Source of the DNA: Chrysaora quinquecirrha
Lineage: Eukaryota > Cnidaria > Scyphozoa > Semaeostomeae > Pelagiidae
Assembly (NCBI GenBank): GCA_014526335.1
Contig: JACTAT010000051.1
Span: forward strand, 2,952,411-3,016,410
Length of the DNA: 64,000 bases
Direction of reading: 5' to 3'
Shown: piece by piece, positions 46,101 to 58,631 of the stretch
Layout of the letters: every line of letters starts with the position of its first letter
How positions within the stretch are numbered: the stretch's first letter is position 1
Made by a program: the position numbers and the translations under genes
The notes under the pieces: generated by a model
What the model saw: the letters and a program-made list of their open reading frames with translations, nothing else
Database searches by the model: none
Told to the model about the DNA's origin: nothing

Positions 46101-49100
46101 TCATTTCATACCGCAATCATATCAAAACTATGCCGGCATTGTGTAGACGTAAGGCCAAAACGGCATATTTTCGTACCGATTCGCCTCGTACCGGCCTAGT
46201 GTAAACGGGGTCTAAATAAAAATTGTTACCTTTGTCACAAAGGCTTCCAGTATATCCAGGAAGACATGCACAGCGCTGTAGTCGTCCAATCGCAGTGCAT
46301 GTTCCATTATTTTGGCAAGGCATGCTTCTGCAACCATCAGGGCCTGTAAAAAGTGGCAACAAAAAGGCAATAGATGGGTAATCACAGTCAGAAGCAAGTT
46401 CCATCAAAGAACATCTGTATTTGTCCAAAAACACAGCTTTAGCTGGCAAACTCATGATCTTATTAAAAGATTTTAATCAGTTTAATTGAAGGGATAATCA
46501 TAAAGAAATAACAAGAAATTACGAACCAATTTGACATGTTTCGCCACTGTATCCATGATGACATGCGCAATAGAAGCCAGGTTTTCTGCGCAAACATGGT
46601 GACCCATTTTTGCAAGGATTGGATTGGCATGGATTCATCTCTGCTAAAAGAAAGAAATGGATATCAAAACAATTAATAAGCCCCTTACACTATCATTTCC
46701 TCCTTCTCTTGTTTATATTAACATCATCAACAAACTATATTTGTCAAACATGCAGCCGACGGAGCAAGTTGTACATAAAGATGATAGCGTAATCCGTTCT
46801 TAAGAAGACGACTTGCCTTTTTCACAGCTTGGCCCAGTATATTCATCTATACACTTGCATTTGTATGAAGGGCCAAGATTCGTGCACGCTCCTCCATGCA
46901 GACATGGCTTGCTTCTGCAAGAATTAAGATCTAAAACGAAATAATTACACATAAAGTTGACGATGTTAAGAGGCTAAAGATGATGACCAATCCTGATGTA
47001 TAAGCAAAGAAAAGGAACAAGTGCAGCTAGCTAGAGCTACCGGCTTCACGCAGTTTGCTATTGTGACTAGTTGGACATGTGCACACATTTGTAACTTTCA
47101 CTTTTGCAATTTATTCAAGGGGGTGACAAGGTCTTTGGTATCGGTGCCACAAAGCTTGGTATTAAGTTCCACCCAAATTGCAGGTAGTGGTACCGCGTGA
47201 TCTCAAAATGATCGAAGTTAACAACTGGTCGAATGAAATGTAACTACACATGGATTGATAAAAGTACTAGGTTAGACCCTTTTCCAGACCTTTGGTACCA
47301 TTTTCCGCTGTTTTTGCAGAATTTGGTATCAGGTCCCTGTCACCCCCCTCTTATACCACTATATCTCTCTGCTGCTCTGCTGCACACCCTCTACTGTACT
47401 GCACACCCTCCCACCCTCCACTGTACTGCACTGACATTGCCCGGGGTGAATTCCCTTCGGAAAAGCATGAAAAAACATAACTGCAAATAACCTAACTGGC
47501 ACGTAAAGCTGAAGACCATACCTATATTACAAGTTTTGCCACTATAACTTGCTGGACATGAACAAACGAAATCTGTTCTTTTGTTGATGCAACGTGCACC
47601 ATTTTCGCATGGATCAGGTTGGCACTTGTTGACTTGGTTCTCACAGTTTGTTCCAGTGTATCCAGCTGCACACTTACAGTGGTAATATTGTCCCTTATTG
47701 GTACATGTCCCTCCGTTTTGACAAGGTTTACTCCTGCAAGAGCTCAAATCTAAAAGAGATAACCACGAACTGAAAAGTTGATGAAAATGAATTTCTGAGA
47801 CATAATTAGACATAATTCTAAGCGAATAATTAGATATACCACAAGTGCAAAACATAAAAGAAAGTACTCACCTATATTGCACATTTTGCCGTCGTATCCT
47901 GGAGCACAAGCACACACAAAATCCGTTCTTTTATTAATGCAACGTGCACCATTTTTACATGGATCTGATTGGCACTTGTTGACTTCTGTTCCACAATTTG
48001 TTCCTATGAACCCTGGTACACATTTGCAGTTGTATGATTGTTCCTTGTTGATGCATGTCGCCCCATTCTGACATGGTTTACTTCTACACGAGTTAAGATC
48101 TGAGGAAAATTAAATTCTTATTTACTTAATGTTCTAGAAACATAGCTATACAGTGAAAAAGGTTTCAGACAGTAATCAAAACTAAAGGGAAAACCTAAGG
48201 GCTGTGTGCAACTATGGAACGTACCTATATTACATGTTTTACCACTGTACCCATTTGTGCATGCGCACGTGAAATCTGTTCTTTTATTGATACACCTTGC
48301 ACCATTTTTACAAGGATCTGGTTGGCACTTGTTAACTTCTGTTCCACAATTTGTCCCTACGTATCCTGGTACACATTTGCAGTTATATGATTGTCCGTCA
48401 TTACTACATGTCGCTCCGTTCTGACAAGGATTACTTCTGCACGAGTTAAGATCTAATAAAAGAAATAAGTTGTCAGATAAAGAATCCTTGATTACTCTTC
48501 TATCATATGTATTTCTATGTTGTGCGTTGTTTTACAACACCATTGTCCGATCCTGCTTGGTAAAAAAGAAAAAAAAAAACAAAAAAAAAAAAAAAAAAAA
48601 ATTTTTATATGAAATTTACAATTGAGCTGATTTGTCTAAATTTGTAACTCTTATGTGTTTTCCTTAATTGCTTTGTAACTGATTTGTATGAAAGTTGTAA
48701 TTGATTATTGTAGCTTAAATAAATTGATGCTGATGTTACTTTTAAACTTTAATTTAGCGGCCCAAGCTTAGATAAGCTCTGCTTCTCTTGGGTCGCGTAG
48801 AATACAAGTATTTTTTTATACTTAAATTTTCTTTTGTAAACTTGTATTTTACAAACAAATTTGAATTGAATTGAATTGAATTGAATATAATTGCAACTTC
48901 CACGTGACAGGAAAGTTAACGTGAAACTCACGGGAACTTGAATTACAAGAGCTGCCCTGGAACGTACCTATATTACATGTTTTTCCACTGTACCCTGCTT
49001 TACATTGGCACAAAAAATCTGTTCTCTTATTGATGCAATGTGCACCATTCTTGCAGGGATCAGGATGACACATATTGATCTCCACTTCGCAGTTGGACCC

Positions 49101-52100
49101 TTTGTATCCTGGCACACATTTGCAGTTATATGATTGTCCATCATTATTGCATGTCGCTCCATTTTGGCAAGGCGTACTTCTACAAGGGTTTAGATCTACG
49201 AAGAAAACTCTCCGACAAATCATAATAAAAACTTCTTATCTAGAAATGGTCCATCATGTGAATATATCATAAGCTGATGATCAATCATCACAAGCTGCAT
49301 CATGAGCTACATCAGGAGCTGTATCATGAGCTGCATCATCATGAGTTGCATCATGAGCTGCATCTCAAACTGCACCACGATCTGCATCATCATGAATCAT
49401 CACGAGCTACATTTAAGCGCTGCATCATGATCTGCATCATCATGAATCATCAAGAGCTGCATTAAGAGCTGCATCACGATCTGCATCACGAGCTGCATTA
49501 AGAGCTGCATCACGATCTGCATCATGAGCTGCATCACGAGCTGTATCATGAGCTGCATCATCACGAGCTGCATCAGGAGCTGCATCATGACCTGCATCAT
49601 GGGCTGCATTATAATAAATCATTGCAAGCTGCATTACTAGATGCATCACAAGCCGCATCACGAGCTGCATCATGAGCTGCATCATGAGCTGCATCATGGG
49701 CTGCATTATGATAAATCATTGCAAGCTGCATTACAAGCTGCATCATGATATATCATCGTAAGCTGCATCAAGAGAACGCGCGTTTGAATTACAGAAAAAG
49801 CATTGGTAAAAGGGATACACGAAAAAGCTTACCTATACCACACGTTTTGCCACTGTACCCTGCTGTACACTGACAAACAAAATCTGTCCTTTTATTTATA
49901 CAGCGTGCACCATTTAAACATGGGCCTGGTTGACACATGTCAATTTCTTCTTCACAATTTGCTCCTTCATAGCCTGGCACACACTGGCATTTATATAATG
50001 TCCCTTTGTTTTGCATGAACCTCCGTTTTTGCAAGGCGTACTTCTGCAAGGGTTTAGATCTAAAGAAATAAAAACTTGGATAAATCATGTCGAGCGATTG
50101 GGAAATCTTTTACAATTACAACTTTTATGGGAAATAGGTTAGAAATGCAAGAAATTCCAAGGCAATGGAAATGAATGCAAAAGATCTTACCTATGTTACA
50201 CGTTTTTCCACTGTACCCTGCTGTACAATGGCACTCAAAATCTGTTCTTTTATTAATGCAATGTGCACCATTTTTGCATGGATCAGGTTGGCACTTGTTT
50301 ACCTCAACTTGGCAATTTGTTCCAATGTATCCTGGCACACACTGGCAGCTATATAATGTCCCTTCGTTGCTGCACGAGCCTCCATTTTTGCAAGGCGTAC
50401 TTCTGCAAGGATTTAGGTCTAAAAAAGAAAACCTTCTGCTATCATGAACATGAACGAATCTATGTTACAATCTTCAATGCTAATAAAAGAAAACTTTAAT
50501 GTAATAAAATGCAGAAGGTCTCACCAATTGTACACGTTTTGCCACTGTACCCTGCTGTACATCGACACTCAAAATCTGTTCTTTTATTGATGCAACGTGC
50601 ACCATTTTTGCAAGGATCAGGCTGGCACATGTCAACCTCTATTTCACAATACGTGCCGATGTACCCTGGCACACATTTGCAGTCATATGATTGTCCTTTA
50701 TTGATGCATGTTGCATCGTTGTGGCAAGGTGTACTTCTACAAGGGTTGAGATCTAAGAAAAATCAGTTCTATGCTTTATATCATGCTGCAAGAAGGGAAG
50801 GTTAACAAAGTCTTAAACTGCAAAGTTTTTACAGTATCATATAAGACAATATCATTGCAAATGAATAGAAAACGATCTCTCACCTATGTTGCATGTTTTC
50901 CCGCTGTAACCTGCTGTACATTGACACACAAAGTCTGTTCTTTTATTGACGCAACTTGCACCATTTTTACATGGATCAGGCTGGCACATGTTGTATTCTA
51001 GAAAAAGTCACAAAATTGAAATTGTCGTCCAATTTTTCATAACATAATCTTAACCAAATCGGATAAATCACGAAAAAATTACGTTAATTAATAGATTAGC
51101 ACAGCATATGTTGTTCAATATTTAACGTCATGATTATGCTAACTTAAATGTCAAGTAAACTAGCTACAATGTCACGATTTGCGATTTCCGGTCGAAAACG
51201 AATTCGTCGCGCTGACAATATTTCTTTTAAAATAATGACTCGGAGCGGAACAATACCCCCCACTTCTTCCACAATGCACTGTATCTTAAGGTGGTCGTTA
51301 TTCCTGAGCAGTTAACCAGAGTAGGGAATATCCGGCCCCGGTGAATTGCTGTCCCGAAGAACTCAAGTCACCGGATTCAATAGTGATTCGCCACCTCCAT
51401 TGTGCAGGATAAAAACTTTCCTTATTTATAACTGCTGGCTTGCGGACTTTAAAGATGCTATGCACAGCAAGCAATGATATCATTGACAACAAGAAAGAAA
51501 GACTGCCGGTCTGCCTCTGATTAGTCATAACTGATAAACAGTCACCTATAGTTTGAAAGGCAGTGATCTGCCCCTGGAACAGAAACTTTGTGATCACACT
51601 AAGATTGTAAGGAAATAATGGAACGATACCTTTTTCGCAAGAACTGCCATAGTATCCAGCAACGCATTTACAACTGTACGCGTAACCGATATTAGTGCAG
51701 GTACCTCCATTTTGGCAGGGTGTACTTCTACACGAGTTCAAATCTAGATACAAAAAGTTGAAAGTTATATAATATATGAATATATGTTACGAATAAGAAC
51801 AAATGTGTGAAAAAACGACGTTAGGGAATCTCCTGATATGCACGACAGAAAATCAAGTATTTAGTGTATTTTTGTATGACGAAAACACGCTATTTGTTAC
51901 GTCACGGGGTTTGCAATCTCTGCAAGAAAGTGCAGTCGTTCAGATGTTGTACACTGAACATAAACTCTCGGAATAACTGTTAAATGTTTCTTCCTGCTAA
52001 ATTTATTTCCTTGAAGTAGCTGCAGCATGTGTGCTTCTGTGTCATGAATCGTGCTGCAATCCTCGTGACGTCATAATTTGTTTTTGCTTTGTCACAGCAA

Positions 52101-55100
52101 CCTGTGATTTTCAAACCTCGTGAAACAACCCTTCCCGGGCAAACTTTCTAGCCACGTATCAATTTTAAGCATTATGATGTTTCCAAGTTTCTATTTTTGA
52201 TAGAACAGGTTCAAGTAAAATTTCATTTCATAGGCCTTAAGCTATGCTTTGTCTCTCCAATACTTGCTTCAGAAGCTCTTTCAAGAACCTACAACCACCC
52301 TGCTTATGGTACACACCTAACAAAAGAACATCAACTCATATCACTAGACTTACCATGCTCACATTTCTTCCCGGTATATCCTGCATTACAGTTACAATCA
52401 AAGTCTGTTCTTTTATTGAAACATTGTGCGCCATTTTTGCAAGGTTCAGGCTCACACATGTTTATCTCTATGAAAAGAAAAGTTTGTAATTGTTAAAAAT
52501 GGTGCTTTAAGCTTTTATTCAAATAGTTAAAAATGTATCTCGTTCAAAATGGAGACTGGTCCAGTTAAAACAGAAGACCTTCACTACCTTAAAAGAAAAA
52601 AATTCAAAAAAGAGCAGCAAATAAAGAACCAAGCAGAAATGATGCAAATCATACCTATTTCACATGATTTCCCAATATATCCAGGAACACATTGACATTG
52701 ATATGAATATCCATCATTAGAGCAAGTTCCCCCATTTTTGCACGGACTACTCCTGCAGGAATTCAAATCTACAATGAAAGAAACTATATATACTGAAATT
52801 ATAAAATACGAGAGTGAATGCATGTTTACTAAATTTCATCAGGCATACCTAAATTGCACAGATCACCAACCCAGTCCTTATAGCAAACACAGTCACCACC
52901 ATTCAAGCATCTTCCATTAACTGCAAAACAAAATAAGAGAAATTGGCTAGGGCCCATGTACATTAGGAAGTTTCTTACACTCGTCTAGGGATTAAGAAAG
53001 TTAACACCTTGATACGCAGTGTACATGGTCTACCTTTGAAAATTTTCCTTGCTTTTCTTCACTAGTAAGGATTAAAGAGCCGACCAATTTAGTTAGGGAT
53101 GCTCTAGAGCATCCCTTATGAGCATCCCTTATTTGCTAAGTATTGTTTTCTTAATTGCTCCTGTCATCTAGCTTGTAACCTTTAAGTTTTATATATGCGA
53201 CCACACCTTCTAGTGGTCAGCTTCAGAGTGAACCAAAGTTTGAACGATTCTGGTGATCTTATTCAGCATTAGAATAGAGATTGCTGTACATACCACATCC
53301 TGGTTTGGCATTGCAAACTTTCTCGCAATATGTGCCAGTCCAACCAATAAAACAACTGAAAATTAAGATGAATGGAATTTAGAAATTAAGTTTACATTAC
53401 ACAATGAAAAAAATATATAACTTCCCGCAATAGAAGCGGAGAAACAAACAGAAATAAGAATACAACATTTTCTGATAGAAGCTACTTTAAGACCCCGTTT
53501 ACACGAGAAAAACTGGATCGGCTCTATTCCGATGCATAACCAGTTATAGCTCAAAACCCCTTCCGTTTACACTGTACACATTTTTTTTTATAAGAAACCT
53601 GGCTCGGGGCATAGTTCTAAAAGTTTCTTAATTTTGGCCTAATTTTAGTTCTAAAAGTTTCTTAACAGTTTCTTAATTTAATGGAAATAAATTGCAGTAA
53701 AAACGATAAAAAACTTGAATATAGCAAGCAAATTATTAATATTATTGTATTACAAAGAATTAGCCATTTTGGTGCAAGAAATCACAGGGAAATGCTTGAG
53801 AATTGATTACTACGTCCACAAATGTGAAATCAGTATGTTGGAAAAATGACACAAAATTTCTTAAGTTTCTTAACTCCTTCCCCTAGTTCTAAAAGTTTCT
53901 TAACTCTTGGGGTGTCTAGTTCTAGGTTTCTTATAAACCGGTTTCTTATAAAAAAACGTGTATCTCCCCTTTTACGGTAGTCAAATATGTCTGGATCGGA
54001 TCGGAAGAGATCCTTTTTTCGTGTAAATGCATTGCAAAAGAACCAGAATTGCCTCTGCATCGGATCAGAGTCGTTCCATTTTCTCTCGTTTAAACGGAAT
54101 CTTAAGAATGTAAATTGGATTATATGATGCCTTTTGGGTACCTTTAGGGTTACGACATTAGCATCCAAGGCAAGTAGAAAACAATTTGATAATTAGAGAT
54201 AGGACACTAAAATTCTACTCACTCGCATTCATTTGGCTTCGAACAGTTGGCATTTTGAAGAACACACCCATTTAGACAAATAGCTGAAATGGAAGGAACG
54301 AAATTTCAGCACAACCATAAAGAACAATATTATGAAGATGTGCTTTTAACTTAGGGAGAGCATGACCTTCTAGAGTATGGCAGCTTGCATAAACCATGGG
54401 GTAGCTTGAACTGGCAAGGCCACAGGGGGGCGCTGTAGGGTCAAATGGGTAAACCTTCTTACCCCTCAAATTTAAAAAGAACCACAGCTGCATAGAAAGA
54501 ATAAAAACTGAGAGCGGATAGAAATGCACAAATAAAAAAAAGTGAAACTGAGTTGGTATTATCTTCTGTGGACCAATCAGCTCAAAGGATATAGCAGGAA
54601 GAGGAATAGAATCAGTTTAAGGGTGCAAAATACAAAACCAGCTTTTCTGGACTTTAGTTTTGATATGGACAGATTGCGAAACCCCCTTTTTTCGTCTGAC
54701 ACTCCAAGTATAAACGTCGGGAACAGGCCAAAACAAGACAGGAATATATACCCAGATGATGATAAAGAAGAATGAAAAGCAATGATATCGAGAATTACCC
54801 TTGCACAGTTCTCCCCATTCCAGCCTTCATGACAAACTTTCTCGCCATTGGAGGTGCACCTGAAATTTCTACCAGGACCAGGTTCGCAGTACTTTCCACA
54901 ATCATAACCATAGTAATGTTTATCACACCAGGCACTGACAAATAAAGAACACCGATTAGAGTAGGGGAGACATCGATGAAAAATGTACAGTGGGGGCTGT
55001 TCAGTATAATGGACGGATATCGTCAGTACAGTGGAAGGATATCATCAATCAGTACAGTGGAGGATATTCAGTACAATGGACAGATACCATCAGTACAGTG

Positions 55101-57720
55101 GAAGGATATCATCAGTACAGTGGAGGATATTCAGTACAATGGGGGGATATTATCAGTACAGTGGAGGATATTCAGTACTGTAGAGGGATATTACCCAGGA
55201 TATTGCCCAGGGTGATTTAGGGCGCTTTGACGTTGTGGTATAATTCAGCCAGCTCTCGATGTATGGATCTCAGTGAGGTTGGTTGATATTCGAGACCCAA
55301 TCACAAGCATCACAACGAGGGCTGAGGTGTCGTTGCTTCATGTATGAGAACCTATAGCGACTAGCACTAAACAAATCTTTTCATCTTCACCTCCACAATG
55401 ACTATCTGATTGAGATTGGTCTTGAAAAGAACCACTAAATGAAAGCCCTGACAGTAGAGACTAAATGAAAGTCCACAATGTGAAGACTAAATGAAGCACC
55501 CACTGTACAGAAGAACCCTTTAGAAATCTACAACAGATCAACACAACAACAAAGATACATTAAATGTTACGAACCTTACATAAGCTTCCATATTCGATCT
55601 TCTACCACGAATATTAATACCACGTTTAGACCTGAAACTGTAGCTGTCTGCTGAGGCGTAAACATCACGATACAACGTATCAATTAAATCTTCTGGTTTG
55701 CTGTGGCCAATCGATCCGATAGCGGCACCACTGCTGTCGTCCCATATTGTCACCCGAAAATTGAAGTATCTCTACAATATATAAACAAACAAGTACTAGC
55801 ATCCCGTAGAAAAACGAGGAAATTTGCAGCGCTAAAAATTAACCCCTAGTACACGCTTTTTTTATAAGGAACCACTTTATAAGGAACCTACATGTAGAAG
55901 GCCCAAAAATTTAAAGAACTTATACTACTAACGAGAAAATCATTAAGGAACTTTTGAATGTTGAATTCTTTTATCACTGCAAATAATCAAGAATTAGAAA
56001 GCCAGTTCCATTCATTGGCAGTCGAAAATCACATAAATTGTACGTTAAGCATGTATCCAATGTTTCTTTGAGTAGTCTCGAGCTTTGCTCACATGCAAAT
56101 GTCTCTCTTTTATTGTTAAGACCACTGTATGTGCACTTAAAATAAAGGAACTATTAAGGAACTTTTTGAACTGCAATTGCCTCAAAGGAGGTCCAAAAAT
56201 AAGGAACTTTAAGAACTAGGCCTTTAGGTAGGTTCCTTATAAAAAAAGCGTGTAATAGATCTCTGAAATTCTCTCTAGATTTCACTAGCACTGAAAATCC
56301 GTATTTGCAACCGAAACGAAGGATGTAGCTACGTAACCCAAATGCTTTTGAGGCTTCATGCTTTTTCTCAAACGTTCCTTTATCCCATATACATAGATGG
56401 TGAGCATCCTGGGGGAACTCCCATTAGAGGCCAGACATTTGGGGTACTCACATTGGGGGTACCACTCATAGTAAGTGGGCCAAAGCTTAACTTTAAAGAT
56501 TATCTTTACATGGGAGTATATTTTTACAATTACTCCCAAATGGTATCTCAAAGCATGATCTCTACACAAAGTATCGAAAATTTGAAATAAAGATGAGCAA
56601 CCACTGAAAATATCTTATTGTTGCAGTAATTTCTACGGTAGCCACTTGGAGAAAACCTCAAACTGTACCCCCCCCCCAGGACCTCCAAAGGAGGGGAATA
56701 GTAAGTATTTCGTAGATTACAGGTTTTAAATTTATAAAAAATCGGTCACTGTTGTTCTAAGATTTTTCCAGATAAAACTCTACAACAAACGAAAGATTGA
56801 AAAAACGTGCTTACAAACGAAAAAACAAAGCTCATCAAACGTTTTCTCATCCAAGGAGATATTAAAAATTTCATGAATGATACAACTCACCGGCCATACG
56901 TAATTGAATTTATAAACAAGCGGGTTGGAAGAATTCGGTCCGATAATTGATCCGGTTGGCGGAAAATCGAACCAATCTGTTCCAAGGATATATGACTCGA
57001 TATTCAACTCACACGGCGTGCTTTCGCTCTTCAGGGATATTTTCTAAAGCAGAACTCAAACCATTGATCACACTGTCCTCTTTTCCGGACACCATCTTTG
57101 CCGTGACAAAATTGATCCGTCTTGGTTTTGCTGTAATAATTACGAAAGCTGACCAATTCCACTGTGACGGTGCCGGATCCGAAAACCTGGAAAATAAAAA
57201 GTTATATGCTTTAAAAAGATATGAAATATGGCTAGAATACAGTTAAGCGGACAACATTTACAGGGAAAAAAGGCTACAAAGCAGTACGGTTAGAGTTTAG
57301 GTTTTGGGTTAGGATAAGGGTTATAGTTTTAGTTTTTTACTAGTTGCTATTGTTTTTTCGAAGGTGTCCGCAAAATTGCATGTAAGAATCTCATATGGCA
57401 AAATATGATATAAAGAAATTTAACGTTTGTTTTGACACAGCCAGTTTTCGAGTGCAGCTAGTCAATTCTTGGAAGGGAAAAAGCTTTGACAGTGTTCGAC
57501 ATAGCATTTACTGATCATTGTCTGGTTGGCAGGAAAGAGCAGTTCTTGTAAACACACATTCAGAGTTATATTCTACACAGACTTAGCTCTGGTCATGATT
57601 GTGCAAGCAAAAATAAATATAATACATTAATATACTTTGACTTGTTCACATGTTTATACATATACATACCGGAAAAACATTTTTTATCACCACGAGTGAT
57701 ACCAAGAGGAAAACTTCCAT
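43173..57720 (-). CDS. Delta/Jagged-like Notch ligand with about 24 EGF repeats
   Basis: Complete gene for a membrane-bound ligand that would activate Notch on a neighbouring cell. Exon 57670-57720 encodes a signal peptide ([17 protein letters not shown]). Exons 56891-57186 and 55575-55771 encode the N-terminal MNNL domain. 54799-54934 is the DSL domain ([25 protein letters not shown]). 54223-54283, 53294-53355 and 52849-52920 give EGF1-2 ([26 protein letters not shown]). Further EGF exons: 52655, 52354, 51630, 50884 (one repeat each); 50525, 50191, 49833, 48968, 48225, 47872, 47522 (two each, 228 bp); 46817, 46527, 46230, 45644 (one each). 44477-44617 is the membrane helix and RKKKK stop-transfer. 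43173-43312 is the acidic tail. There is no Jagged-type cysteine-rich domain, so it is Delta-like in layout. One-base losses are seen near 57040, 54799 and 50009. The donor at 46817 is GC. Confidence 0.93.
43560..43790 (-). pseudogene. LINE 3' end with RT C-terminal relic
   Basis: Within the last intron of the Notch ligand the minus strand reads [17 protein letters not shown] then [13 protein letters not shown] and a stop, the usual end of CR1/Rex-type LINE proteins. The tail after it ('gcacggtagccccgtcag', 'gggggccgtgac') resembles 23890-23960. Confidence 0.65.
43978..44357. repeat. MITE with CTTAGGTGCCTAATTGC ends, copy 2
   Basis: Left 'cttaggtgtctgattgctgg' and right 'ggcaattaggcacctaagag' are inverted repeats; the interior matches 31023-31403. 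Confidence 0.8.
44724..45040 (-). pseudogene. LINE RT C-terminal fragment
   Basis: The minus strand has [15 protein letters not shown] in one frame and [20 protein letters not shown] then [11 protein letters not shown] in another, the standard end of LINE ORF2 proteins in many animals. It is frame-shifted and truncated, in a Notch-ligand intron. Confidence 0.8.
45300..45570. repeat. CAAACATTGTTTGTCAAACATTT-family MITE, copy 4
   Basis: Starts 'ggctctggacaaatgataaa' and ends 'tgatcatttggccagggcct', with inner 'gtggccaaacagt' and 'caagcaatatttgatca'. Confidence 0.75.
45899..46213. repeat. MITE with GACCCCGTTTACAC ends, copy 1
   Basis: Left 'ggccccgtttagaccatg' and right 'ctagtgtaaacggggtcta' are inverted repeats. 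A relative hosts the nested element at 53488-54110. Confidence 0.7.
48750..48890. repeat. Dispersed repeat tail ending in (TTGAA)n, copy 2
   Basis: Same block as 1395-1515: 'agataagctctgcttctctt', 'gggtcgcgtagaatac' and a TTGAA tail. A poly-A tract at 48563-48600 lies upstream in the same intron. Confidence 0.6.
49275..49770. repeat. 12-bp AGCTGCATCATG minisatellite
   Basis: About 40 imperfect copies of 'agctgcatcatg' with 'cacg' and 'aaga' variants and an interspersed 'ataaatcattgca' spacer. It lies in the intron between the double-EGF exons 48968 and 49833. His/Glu/Leu and Met/Gln/Ala-rich frames here are artefacts. Confidence 0.92.
53488..54110. repeat. MITE with GACCCCGTTTACAC ends, copy 2 (host of nested MITE)
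   Basis: Left 'ttaagaccccgtttacacga' and right 'tctcgtttaaacggaatctt' are inverted repeats, followed inward by 'ggatcg' and 'cgatcc' words. It is interrupted by 53575-53965. Confidence 0.75.
53575..53965. repeat. TA-flanked MITE (TTATAAGAAACC subfamily), nested copy
   Basis: Left 'tacacattttttttataaga' and right 'tttcttataaaaaaacgtgt' are inverted repeats with TA at both edges. Related to 28495-28905 and 55846-56256 at the ends, but the interior ('aaagtttcttaa') differs. Confidence 0.8.
54990..55190. repeat. About 30-bp minisatellite (CAGTACAGTGGAGGATAT)
   Basis: Seven or so units of 'cagtacagtggaggatat' and 'tcagtacaatgg' variants in the intron upstream of the DSL exon. Confidence 0.9.
55846..56256. 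repeat. TA-flanked MITE (TTATAAGGAACC family), copy
   Basis: 'tacacgctttttttataagg' and 'ccttataaaaaaagcgtgta' are near-perfect inverted ends about 410 bp apart with a TA on each side. It is the best preserved member seen here and lies in a Notch-ligand intron. Confidence 0.9.
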
Positions 57721-58631
57721 GATTATCAATAACTGTTTCCAAATTCACAATCAAGCAAATTATCTTTGACGTCACAATCCATAGGCGTTGCAGTGACTTC
57801 TGGGTATCTTTTCACACGCTAAGACATGGCAAAACAATCAAACATTGTTTGTCAGATGTTTGAAATTTGATTTTCAAGCAAAGTGTTTTACCGTTTGGCT
57901 ATTTCGCAAAACATTGCTTGTCAAACATGTTTTACTTGAATTAAGCAAAAAATGTTTTTGAACCATTTCAAAATATTGCGCTATAACTTTAGCTATTTTT
58001 GCTTTTCTGACGTTGCCAAACAGTCAAACATTGCTTGTACAGCGAATCTCAAATGTTTGACAAACAATGTTTGATCGTTTGGCTAGGGCCAAAAAAATTA
58101 TTTTGAGAGCAATTCCTAACTATCTTGTAAACATTCAAGTGTTTTGCAAGAAATTCTTTTTTCACAAAGTTCCGAATGTTCAAAGTCTTGAGAGTCGATC
58201 TGCATTAATAACTAATGTACAAAAGCAACTGACAGATAAAATATAAATTCTAAATAATGAAATACCATATTTCTTCGAATAAGCACCCTGCCTCGTAAGC
58301 GCCCCCTTGGATTGAGCTCTGGTTTGTCCCTGACACCCCCCTATGTATAAATCAAGAATGAATCAAGAGACACGTTTTGCCAGTTGCTGCGAAACTTTCC
58401 TTTTGTCATGTTACTTTGTTCATGAATTTTCAAATAATTGCTCTTCTTTTGGGTGGATCTTTAAGTAAGCACCCCCGAGTGCTTAAACGAGGAACCACGG
58501 TATATGGTGCATTATAAAAACGTTAACTGACAAAACCTGGCAAATGACAGTTATCTATATTTGTTTATTGACTGACAAAGTCTTTTATGGATTCAATTTT
58601 CATGTTGCTCATCTCATATAATTTCCTTTCT
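57721..58631. other. Intergenic between the two EGF genes, with MITE copy 5
   Basis: 57825-58095 is a CAAACATTGTTTGTCAAACATTT-family MITE (ends 'aatcaaacattgtttgtcag' and 'acaatgtttgatcgtttggc'). 58265-58500 is rich in 'aagcaccc' words similar to 'aataagcaccctgcctcg'. The Notch-ligand promoter should be near 57.7-57.9 kb; no core motif is obvious. Confidence 0.65.

Noticed and set aside
47877..50805. Many plus-strand frames (HVLPLYP..., [10 protein letters not shown] types)
   Set aside because: Antisense of the EGF exons, which explains why they resemble each other.
54542..54775. Plus-strand 77-residue frame in a Notch-ligand intron
   Set aside because: Tail-like composition is suggestive, but no exon partners, splice support or membrane segment are seen; kept only as a note under the unknown membrane protein.
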